Assembly: GCA_030529405.1 (NCBI GenBank)
Contig: JAUMWZ010000008.1
Span: 1,422-16,197, forward strand
DNA length: 14,776 nucleotides
Direction: 5' to 3'
From: Bacteroides sp.
Lineage (GTDB): Bacteria > Bacteroidota > Bacteroidia > Bacteroidales > Bacteroidaceae
Part shown: positions 1 to 5,621 of the stretch, piece after piece
Position numbering within the stretch: the stretch's first letter is position 1
Layout of the letters: each line of letters opens with the position of its first letter
Program-made: the position numbers and the translations under genes
The notes under the pieces: model-generated
Databases searched by the model: none
Seen by the model: the letters and a program-made list of their open reading frames with translations, nothing else
What the model was told of the DNA's origin: nothing

Positions 1-417
1 GAGGTTAGCGAGATTTGGATAACCTTTGCCGACCCACAGATGAAGAAGGCAACAAAGAGATTGACCTCTACATACTTCATCAACAGATACAGAAAATTCT
101 TGCAACAAGAGGGCATAATACATCTGAAAACAGATAGCAACTTCTTGTTTACATACACAAAGTACATGGCAGAAAAGAACGACACGCCAGTGCTTTTCAT
201 CACTGAAGATTTATATGGAGAGGGACTTAACGACAAAATCCTTGACATAAAGACATATTATGAACAACAATGGCTTGACCGTGGATTAAAGATTAAGTAC
301 ATAAAGATGCAACTTCCAAAGAAAGAGGTGTTGGAAGAGCCAGAGATTGAAATAGAGTTAGACTCGTACAGAAGCTACAATAGAAGTAAGCGTAGCGGAC
401 TTGAAACAAGCAAATAA
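1..417 (+). CDS. trmB: tRNA (guanine-N7-)-methyltransferase TrmB, C-terminal part
   Basis: Open at the left edge: reading frame 1 is coding from base 1, so the gene begins outside the window and only the last 138 residues are seen. The ATG at 40 is internal. The first residues, EVSEIWITFADPQ, followed by a lysine-rich KKATKRLTS, match the TrmB family motif (usually WxTFPDPWxKxRH-like) around its catalytic and tRNA-binding region; the usual Pro before the second Asp is Ala here. The family transfers a methyl group from SAM to N7 of G46 in the tRNA variable loop, in the cytosol. The tail from about residue 110 is charged, acidic then basic, and not recognisable. It stops with TAA followed directly by a second TAA; mrp starts 27 bases later, so co-transcription is likely. 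Confidence 0.9.
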   Translation, partial: EVSEIWITFADPQMKKATKRLTSTYFINRYRKFLQQEGIIHLKTDSNFLFTYTKYMAEKNDTPVLFITEDLYGEGLNDKILDIKTYYEQQWLDRGLKIKYIKMQLPKKEVLEEPEIEIELDSYRSYNRSKRSGLETSK

Positions 418-444
418 TAACAACAAGCATACAAATATAATAAG

Positions 445-1545
445 ATGACACTATATCCGAAATTGATATTGGAGGCACTGCAAACAGTGCGCTACCCAGC
501 AACGGGCAAGAATTTGGTCGAGGCTGAAATGGTTAATGAAGACATACGTATTGACGGAATGAACGTGAGCTTTACAATCACCTTTGAAAAGCAAACAGAC
601 CCGTTCATGAAGTCTGTTGTTAAGGCGGCAGAGCGTGCAATACACACATTCATTTCAAGCGATATAAATGTTGAGATAAAGACAGAGAGCAAGCAAGCTC
701 CAAGACCTGAGGTGGGAAAACTTCTTCCACAGGTGAAGAATGTTATTGCTGTATCGTCAGGTAAAGGTGGGGTAGGGAAGTCTACCGTATCTGCTAACCT
801 CGCGGTGGCTTTGGCTAAGCAAGGATACAAGGTGGGACTTCTTGATGCCGATATATTCGGACCTTCTATGCCTAAGATGTTTAAGATTGAAGATGCAAGA
901 CCTTATGCAGAGAACATAGACGGACGAGATATAATAGTTCCTATTGAGCAATACGGAATAAAAATTCTCTCTATGGGATTTTTCGTAGATCCAGAGCAGG
1001 CAACACTATGGCGTGGAGCAATGGCAAGCAATGCCATGAAGCAACTTATAGCAGATGCTAAGTGGGGCGAGCTGGACTATTTCGTGCTAGACCTTCCTCC
1101 AGGCACAAGCGACATACATCTTACTCTTGTGCAAACATTGGCTGTAACGGGTGTAGTGGTGGTTAGTACACCTCAAGAGGTGGCTTTGGCAGACGCAAGA
1201 AAGGGTATCAACATGTTTACTAACGAGAAGATAAACGTTCCTATTCTAGGACTTGTGGAGAATATGTCGTGGTTTACTCCAGAGGAATTGCCAAACAATA
1301 AGTACTATATATTCGGCAAAGAGGGTGCTAAGAAACTTGCGGAGAAAATGAATGTTCCGTTGCTCGGACAAATACCTATTGTGCAAAGCATCAGAGAGGG
1401 TGGCGACAATGGCGAGCCAGTGGCACTAAACGAAGATAGCATAACAGGACAAGCGTTTGCACAGTTAGCAAGAAACGTTGTTGCAGAGGCAGAGAAAAGA
1501 AATGCTAACCAAGCACCAACAAAGATTGTAGAAACAACACACTAA
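445..1545 (+). CDS. mrp: Mrp/ApbC family P-loop ATPase (Fe-S cluster carrier type)
   Basis: A 366-residue Mrp/NBP35-family protein. Residues about 1-85 form the MIP18/DUF59-type N-terminal domain. The ParA-like ATPase follows, with the deviant Walker A SGKGGVGKST at 105-114, the switch region LLDADIFGPSMP, and Walker B DYFVLDLPPGTSD. The family is known to bind and pass on 4Fe-4S clusters in the cytosol, using a C-terminal CxxC to hold the cluster between two subunits. Here the matching place reads ENMSWFTPEELPNNKYY, and the whole protein contains no cysteine. Family membership is secure, but the Fe-S role is therefore uncertain. No Shine-Dalgarno precedes the ATG, as is usual in Bacteroidota. 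It lies 27 bases after trmB and 118 bases before the U32 gene. Confidence 0.93.
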   Translation: MTLYPKLILEALQTVRYPATGKNLVEAEMVNEDIRIDGMNVSFTITFEKQTDPFMKSVVKAAERAIHTFISSDINVEIKTESKQAPRPEVGKLLPQVKNVIAVSSGKGGVGKSTVSANLAVALAKQGYKVGLLDADIFGPSMPKMFKIEDARPYAENIDGRDIIVPIEQYGIKILSMGFFVDPEQATLWRGAMASNAMKQLIADAKWGELDYFVLDLPPGTSDIHLTLVQTLAVTGVVVVSTPQEVALADARKGINMFTNEKINVPILGLVENMSWFTPEELPNNKYYIFGKEGAKKLAEKMNVPLLGQIPIVQSIREGGDNGEPVALNEDSITGQAFAQLARNVVAEAEKRNANQAPTKIVETTH

Positions 1546-1663
1546 AATCAAATATAATCAGTAGATAAGCTATCATTAGTTTATCATGAGGAGATATATT
1601 GCAAGGATATTAGTTATACATAAACAGAAAAGGTAAAAAGAAACGTATTAAAAAAGACTGATA

Positions 1664-2905
1664 ATGAATATAAAAGAGTTTGAGGTAATGGCGCCCGTGG
1701 GCTCAAGAGAATCTCTTGCTGCGGCAATACAAGCTGGAGCAGATTCGATATATTTCGGTATAGAAAACCTAAATATGAGAGCTCGTTCGGCAAACACATT
1801 CACCATAGAAGACTTGAAGGAAATAGCTCGCACTTGTGACGAACACGGCATGAAGAGCTATCTGACAGTGAACACAATCATCTACGACAACGACCTTACA
1901 CTTATGCGTAAGATTGTTGATGCTGCTAAAGAAGCAGGCATATCAGCGGTTATTGCTGCCGATGTTGCCGTTATGAGCTACGCCAGAAGTATAGGTCAAG
2001 AGATACATCTATCTACCCAATTAAATATATCTAATGTTGAGGCTCTAAAGTTTTATGCTAACTTTGCAGACGTTGTCGTTTTAGCAAGAGAGCTAAATCT
2101 TGACCAAGTGGCAGAGATATATAAATGTATTGAAGAAGAAAATATCTGCGGTCCTAGGGGAGAAAAGATTAGAATAGAGATGTTCTGTCATGGTGCACTT
2201 TGTATGGCAGTATCGGGCAAGTGCTACATATCGTTGCATGAGATGAACCACTCTGCTAACCGTGGCTCGTGCATGCAAATGTGCAGACGCGGATACAACG
2301 TTAAAGACAAAGACAGTCAGATAGAACTTGACATCGACAATGAATACATCATGTCGCCAAAAGACTTGAAGACAATCCACTTCATCAATAAAATGATGGA
2401 TTCGGGGGTTAGGGTGTTCAAGATTGAAGGTAGAGCCAGAGGTGCAGAATATGTGCGTACGGTGGTGGAATGCTACAAAGAGGCGATAAAGGCTTACGTT
2501 GACGGAACATTTGATGAAGAAAAGATTGCCAAATGGGACGAAAGACTAAAGACTGTATTCAACAGAGGATTCTGGGACGGATATTATCTCGGTCAAAGAC
2601 TAGGAGAGTGGAGCCACAAATATGGCTCGGAGGCAACGGAGAAGAAGGTATATGTAGGAAAAGGAATAAAGTATTTTTCTAACATAGGTGTAGCCGAATT
2701 CCTTGTTGAAGCAGCAGAACTGAATGTTGGCGATAAGCTGTTGATTACAGGACCAACTACGGGAGCAATATTTGCAACGCTTGAAGAGGCAAGAGTTGAT
2801 TTAGAGCCAGTGGATAAGGTAAAGAAGGGGGAGAGGTTCTCTATGAAGATTGAAAAGATTAGACCAAGCGACAAGCTGTATAAACTCGTATCGACAAACA
2901 AATAA
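1664..2905 (+). CDS. U32-family Fe-S protein, probably RNA hydroxylation (TrhP-like)
   Basis: A 413-residue member of the peptidase U32 family. It has the N-terminal MAPVGSRESLAAAIQAGAD strand-helix, the barrel segment HLSTQLNISN, and the U32 signature EMFCHGALCMAVSGKCYIS at about 172-190. Cysteines 180, 187, 203 and 207 match the four that hold a 4Fe-4S cluster in characterised U32 relatives. Despite the name, studied members are not clear proteases: TrhP makes 5-hydroxyuridine in tRNA, RlhA hydroxylates 23S rRNA, UbiU/UbiV act in oxygen-independent ubiquinone synthesis. Length and the short C-terminal beta domain (residues about 330-410) resemble YegQ/TrhP more than the longer RlhA, so tRNA U34 hydroxylation is my best guess, not proven. 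The thioesterase gene starts 9 bases after the stop, implying one operon. Confidence 0.85.
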   Translation: MNIKEFEVMAPVGSRESLAAAIQAGADSIYFGIENLNMRARSANTFTIEDLKEIARTCDEHGMKSYLTVNTIIYDNDLTLMRKIVDAAKEAGISAVIAADVAVMSYARSIGQEIHLSTQLNISNVEALKFYANFADVVVLARELNLDQVAEIYKCIEEENICGPRGEKIRIEMFCHGALCMAVSGKCYISLHEMNHSANRGSCMQMCRRGYNVKDKDSQIELDIDNEYIMSPKDLKTIHFINKMMDSGVRVFKIEGRARGAEYVRTVVECYKEAIKAYVDGTFDEEKIAKWDERLKTVFNRGFWDGYYLGQRLGEWSHKYGSEATEKKVYVGKGIKYFSNIGVAEFLVEAAELNVGDKLLITGPTTGAIFATLEEARVDLEPVDKVKKGERFSMKIEKIRPSDKLYKLVSTNK

Positions 2906-2914
2906 GATATAAAG

Positions 2915-3316
2915 ATGGAATACATTTACGAATTAGAACTAAAGGTTAGAGATTATGAGTGCGATTTGCAGGGTATAGTGAACAACGCTAACTACCAACA
3001 CTATTTGGAGCATGCAAGACATGAGTTTTTGCTTTCAGTGGGGTTGGACTTTGCTAAGTTGCATGAAGAGGGAGTAGATCCAGTAGTGGCACGCATCACT
3101 ATGGCATTTAAGACTCCTCTTAAAAGTGGTGATGAGTTTGTTTGTAAGCTATATATGAAGAAAGAGGGAATAAAGTATGTTTTCTATCAAGACATATATA
3201 GAAAGTCAGACAACAAAGTAGTGGTGAAAGGTGTGGTTGAAACAGTATGTGTTGTCAATGGCAGACTAAACACAAGCGATATGTTCGATAGTGTATTCGA
3301 AAAGTATCTGAAATGA
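2915..3316 (+). CDS. YbgC/4HBT-family acyl-CoA thioesterase
   Basis: A 133-residue single hotdog-fold protein, normal length for the 4-hydroxybenzoyl-CoA thioesterase (4HBT)/YbgC family. The N-terminal signature CDLQGIVNNANYQHYLEHAR (residues 16-35) carries the expected catalytic Asp17 followed by the family's G-x-V-N-N and Y-x-x-Y-x-E-x-A-R pattern. Such enzymes hydrolyse acyl-CoA thioesters in the cytosol; the acyl chain cannot be read from sequence. The second half, AFKTPLKSGDEFVCKLYM and VVVKGVVETVCV, gives the expected beta strands of the hotdog sheet. Its stop overlaps the dprA start in an ATGA, so translation of the two is probably coupled. The physical link with dprA suggests shared transcription, not shared function. 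Confidence 0.87.
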   Translation: MEYIYELELKVRDYECDLQGIVNNANYQHYLEHARHEFLLSVGLDFAKLHEEGVDPVVARITMAFKTPLKSGDEFVCKLYMKKEGIKYVFYQDIYRKSDNKVVVKGVVETVCVVNGRLNTSDMFDSVFEKYLK

Positions 3317-4434
3317 TTTCACAAGACGAACAGCTACACACAATAGCATTAACTCTTTTGCCGGGAATAGGCAATACAACCGCCAAGCAACTTATTGAGG
3401 CTGTCGGCTCGGCAAAAGAAGTTTTTAGCTTGAAGAATGAACTAAAAACTTTCAAGGAAGGGTTTGCTAGCAAGGTAGTTGAAGCGTTTCAAAACACAAA
3501 AGAAGCATTTGTCAGGGCTGAAAAGGAGATTGAATTCGTTGAGAAAAACCGTATTCAGTGCCTGACAATTACTGATTCCAATTATCCATACCGACTTTTG
3601 GAGTGCGAAGATGCTCCAGCTTTTTTCTTTTTCAAAGGCAATGCCGACCTAAACAATACTCACATTGTCAGCATGGTGGGCACTCGCAAAGCCACAAACT
3701 ACGGTAAAGACATTTGCAACAATTTTATTTCTGAACTGAAGGAATTATGTCCCGACGTTTTAATTGTTAGTGGGTTAGCTTATGGGATAGATATACATTC
3801 TCACAAGGCTGCACTCAGTAACGGGCTAAACACTGTTGCTGTGTTAGCTCACGGATTAGATAGGATATACCCAAGTATGCATAGGAACACCGCCGTTGAT
3901 ATGGTTTCTCACGGTGGACTGATAACTGAGTTTCTGACAGGAACAGAGCCCGAACGATTTAACTTTGTACAAAGGAACAGAATAATAGCAGGAATTGCCG
4001 ATGCAACAGTGGTTGTAGAGTCGGCAGAAAAAGGAGGCTCACTCATTACAGCAGACTTATCTTTCAGCTACAACAGAGAGTGTTTTGCTTTCCCTGGACG
4101 TATTTCAGACCCAAGTTCAAGCGGTTGCAACAAGATAATAAAGCAAAACAAGGCGGGGCTGATAACGTCTGCCAAAGACTTTGTAGAGGCTATGCAATGG
4201 AGTAATAGCAACTCTAAAACTCAGAACAAGACCGTTCAAAAGGCTCTATTCATTGATTTGACTAAAGATGAGCAAGAGATAGCAGACGCTATAACAAGAA
4301 ATGGCGAGATGCAGATAAATGAAATATCCGCAGAGACAAATAAACCAATCTACATAGTCAGCTCATTACTTTTCGAAATGGAGATGAAAGGAGTTGTAAA
4401 ACCAACTGCTGGTGGTATGTACAGACTTGCATAG
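3313..4434 (+). CDS. dprA: DNA-processing protein DprA
   Basis: A full-length DprA of 373 residues. An N-terminal helix-hairpin-helix-like segment (LTLLPGIGNTTAKQL, about 13-27) precedes the Rossmann-like DprA domain with its typical motifs: VGTRKATNYG (122-131), SGLAYGIDIHSHKAAL (153-168), FNFVQRNRIIAGIAD (216-230) and GGSLITADLS (241-250). A C-terminal winged helix (about 316-371, ending GGMYRLA) completes the common DprA/Smf architecture. DprA binds incoming single-stranded DNA in the cytosol and loads RecA during natural transformation. It is also found widely in species not known to be competent, so presence alone does not prove competence, and no other competence gene is in view. The start overlaps the preceding stop by 4 bases (ATGA). 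It is the last gene of the plus-strand run. Confidence 0.95.
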   Translation: MISQDEQLHTIALTLLPGIGNTTAKQLIEAVGSAKEVFSLKNELKTFKEGFASKVVEAFQNTKEAFVRAEKEIEFVEKNRIQCLTITDSNYPYRLLECEDAPAFFFFKGNADLNNTHIVSMVGTRKATNYGKDICNNFISELKELCPDVLIVSGLAYGIDIHSHKAALSNGLNTVAVLAHGLDRIYPSMHRNTAVDMVSHGGLITEFLTGTEPERFNFVQRNRIIAGIADATVVVESAEKGGSLITADLSFSYNRECFAFPGRISDPSSSGCNKIIKQNKAGLITSAKDFVEAMQWSNSNSKTQNKTVQKALFIDLTKDEQEIADAITRNGEMQINEISAETNKPIYIVSSLLFEMEMKGVVKPTAGGMYRLA

Positions 4435-4535
4435 CTCAATAAAATCATCTGAATTTTCCCCTAAATATAAATAATAATAGGCAAGTATAAGCTATTTGCC
4501 TCAATAAGTGTATGTTTTATCGACATAAAACAAAA

Positions 4536-4570
4536 CTTCCTCACACTTACCACATGTAAGTGTGAGGAAG
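4536..4570 (-). terminator. Perfect 15-bp hairpin, terminator-like on minus strand
   Basis: CTTCCTCACACTTAC (4536-4550) pairs perfectly with GTAAGTGTGAGGAAG (4556-4570) around the loop CACAT. On the minus strand the stem is followed by TTTTGTTTTAT, a good U-tract, so it would stop transcription coming leftwards from the polA side. On the plus strand the stem is followed by AAAAGG, so as a dprA terminator it would lack the U-tract. It begins about 100 bases after the dprA stop. Confidence 0.65.
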
Positions 4571-4781
4571 AAAAGGTTTACTTTTTTGAGAGAGAGTTGT
4601 ACAACGCATAAAATCACTTTCGGCATTGTACTTGCACACACGGTTTACGGTTTGGAATGAAATTTAATCGTCTTTTGGTGGGGTAGTGTATTTCTCCAAC
4701 CCCAACTGAGAATTTTCTTTTACGAAATCTACTACTATTATCGCTTTTCGCCTGCTAATATAGTCCTTGTTGTCTCAAAAG

Positions 4782-4823
4782 TTTTGTACCAGATGCGCAT
4801 TATTTTGTATCAGATGCGCATTT
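4782..4823. repeat. 21-bp tandem repeat pair, copy 1
   Basis: Two 21-bp units in tandem, each starting TTTTGTAYCAGATGCGCAT; the first has ACC, the second ATC. The GC-rich core CAGATGCGCAT stands out in T-rich DNA. A near-identical pair, also with a 21-bp period, lies at 5200-5241. The units match over about 18 of 21 bases. Function unknown. Because 21 is a multiple of three they could encode a seven-residue repeat (FVPDAHx on plus), but no convincing start codon serves this copy. Confidence 0.75.
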
Positions 4824-4999
4824 GCTTTTTTTAACCTCACGGGTTGTTTTTCTTTCTTTCTGCTATGTGTTTGTTTGTTTTTCACTCTTGTTTTGCTGGC
4901 TTTTGTTGTTTTGTCTTGTCGTGATGTGTTTTTCTTTTGTTTCTTTTTTATGACTTTCTTCTCTTCTGATAAGATACTTTTCCCTCATAACATAAAAAC

Positions 5000-5033
5000 T
5001 CCCTGTTACGGTCGTGTTATACCGTGACAGGGA
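5000..5033 (-). terminator. 13-bp hairpin, terminator-like on minus strand
   Basis: TCCCTGTTACGGT (5000-5012) and ACCGTGACAGGGA (5021-5033) form a 13-bp stem with one G-U type mismatch and an 8-base loop. On the minus strand the stem runs into GTTTTTATG, a short U-tract; on plus it is followed by ATAAAAAAG. As with the hairpin at 4536-4570, the plus-strand motif TTTTTGAGAGA follows 17-18 bases after the stem. Confidence 0.55.
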
Positions 5034-5060
5034 ATAAAAAAGAATTTTTGAGAGAAATAA

Positions 5061-5100
5061 ATCACACTTCCAAGCTCTATTCAGATGTCAGAAGTGTGAT
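5061..5100. other. 10-bp inverted repeat with 20-base loop
   Basis: ATCACACTTC (5061-5070) and GAAGTGTGAT (5091-5100) are perfect inverted repeats. The loop is long and no U-tract follows on either strand, so a terminator is unlikely. The arms share the 8-mer TCACACTT with the hairpin at 4536-4570, so in one minus-strand transcript they could pair with each other instead. Function unknown. Confidence 0.45.
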
Positions 5101-5171
5101 GTAGTACATGGTTAGTTTAACTCTTTATATAGTATGTTTTCTACGTGTTTTGTCTTTCGTTTTTTCTGTTG

Positions 5172-5179
5172 CAAAATTA
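5172..5179 (-). promoter_or_regulatory. Possible Bacteroidota -7 box on minus strand
   Basis: TAATTTTG on the minus strand matches TAnnTTTG exactly. It lies just downstream (minus direction) of the second 21-bp repeat pair and would start a leftward transcript near 5165 through the spacer. No good -33 TTTG was found about 20 bases upstream, and an 8-base match in AT-rich DNA can arise by chance. Confidence 0.25.
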
Positions 5180-5199
5180 GGGAGAGGGCTATGAAAACC

Positions 5200-5241
5200 T
5201 TTGTACCAGATGCGCATTCTTTTGTATCAGATGCGCGAAAT
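5200..5241. repeat. 21-bp tandem repeat pair, copy 2
   Basis: TTTGTACCAGATGCGCATTC then, 21 bases on, TTTGTATCAGATGCGCG. The pair is nearly identical to 4782-4823, with the same ACC/ATC order of units, so the dimer rather than the single unit seems to be what was copied. On plus it sits in a 43-codon frame from the ATG at 5191 that has GGGAGAGGG just before it. That frame is the only version with a plausible start, and I do not call it a gene. Confidence 0.75.
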
Positions 5242-5297
5242 CTATTTTTTATTCATAGAAAAAAGCTTTCTGGGGTGTTTCTGACCTTGTTTTTGGG

Positions 5298-5363
5298 CAG
5301 AATATTACACTTTTCTTGATTGTATATGTTTTGCATGTAAACCGTATATAGTTTGCTTTCATT
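5298..5363 (+). repeat. 22-bp tandem repeat array A
   Basis: Units start at 5298 (weak), 5320 (TTGTATATGTTTTGC) and 5342 (CCGTATATAGTTTGC), each exactly 22 bases apart, followed by 7 less conserved bases. This is the leftmost array of the family with core CTATATAYAGTTTG. Flanking genes converge here; the conserved GTTTGC end is on the plus strand. Confidence 0.6.
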
Positions 5364-5551
5364 TTGTTGTTGTTTATTATCTCGGTGGAATTTATCTTTT
5401 TCGGAATGTATGTTATTCTTTTGCGCTATTAGGTCTTTTTTATTGCAAGCATAGTGTTTACCTGCTTCTTCCATAAAGGTGTATGTGCTACATAAATGTG
5501 CAGACTTTTGACTCGTGTTTTCATCATATTATTCGCTATTGCAGATACAAT

Positions 5552-5581
5552 TAGGGGCAGACTAATACTAGCCAGCCCCTA
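5552..5581 (-). terminator. Candidate polA terminator hairpin
   Basis: TAGGGGC (5552-5558) and GCCCCTA (5575-5581) form a GC-rich 7-bp stem about 40 bases past the polA stop. On the minus strand it is followed by ATTGTATCTG, a poor U-tract, so termination here may be weak. The 16-base loop can fold further by CTA/TAG pairing. Confidence 0.4.
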
Positions 5582-5621
5582 TTTTGCTATATGCATTTCG
5601 CACGGTTATTCTTGTTTGTTT

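Larger units (their letters stand above)
4435..5621. other. 1.2-kb convergent spacer, no credible protein gene
   Basis: The longest gene-free stretch in the window, between the converging 3' ends of dprA and polA. The plus strand is strongly T-rich from about 4800 to 4980. Open frames here translate to low-complexity Phe/Cys/Leu-rich (plus) or Lys/Asn/Gln-rich (minus) chains and are not convincing. It does hold four inverted repeats (4536-4570, 5000-5033, 5061-5100, 5552-5581), a small 7-bp hairpin (GTTTTAT, loop CGAC, ATAAAAC, 4514-4531), two copies of a 21-bp-period repeat, and the first 22-bp repeat array. No tRNA or known riboswitch was recognised. Confidence 0.7.

Noticed and set aside
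1546..1663. Promoter or repeat in the mrp-U32 gap
   Set aside because: No TAnnTTTG match and no 22-bp unit could be supported; the short GATAA/TTATC pairing there is within chance.
4676..4706. GGGG/CCCC inverted repeat as a terminator of dprA
   Set aside because: Only 4-5 consecutive pairs form, the loop is long and no U-tract follows; it is too weak to call.
4767..5027. 86-codon plus-strand ORF in the convergent spacer
   Set aside because: Translation is low-complexity Phe/Cys/Leu from a T-rich strand, it crosses the 21-bp repeats and a hairpin, and it has no promoter or family resemblance.
5191..5319. 43-codon plus-strand ORF beginning MKTFVPDAHSF
   Set aside because: It has a purine-rich stretch before the ATG, but most of what is distinctive is the 21-bp repeat. 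The rest resembles nothing and the other repeat copy lacks a start, so it is kept only as a question under the repeat finding.
5253..5474. 73-codon minus-strand ORF rich in Lys, Asn and Gln
   Set aside because: Composition simply mirrors the A-rich strand; it overlaps 22-bp repeat array A and has no recognisable domain or start signal.
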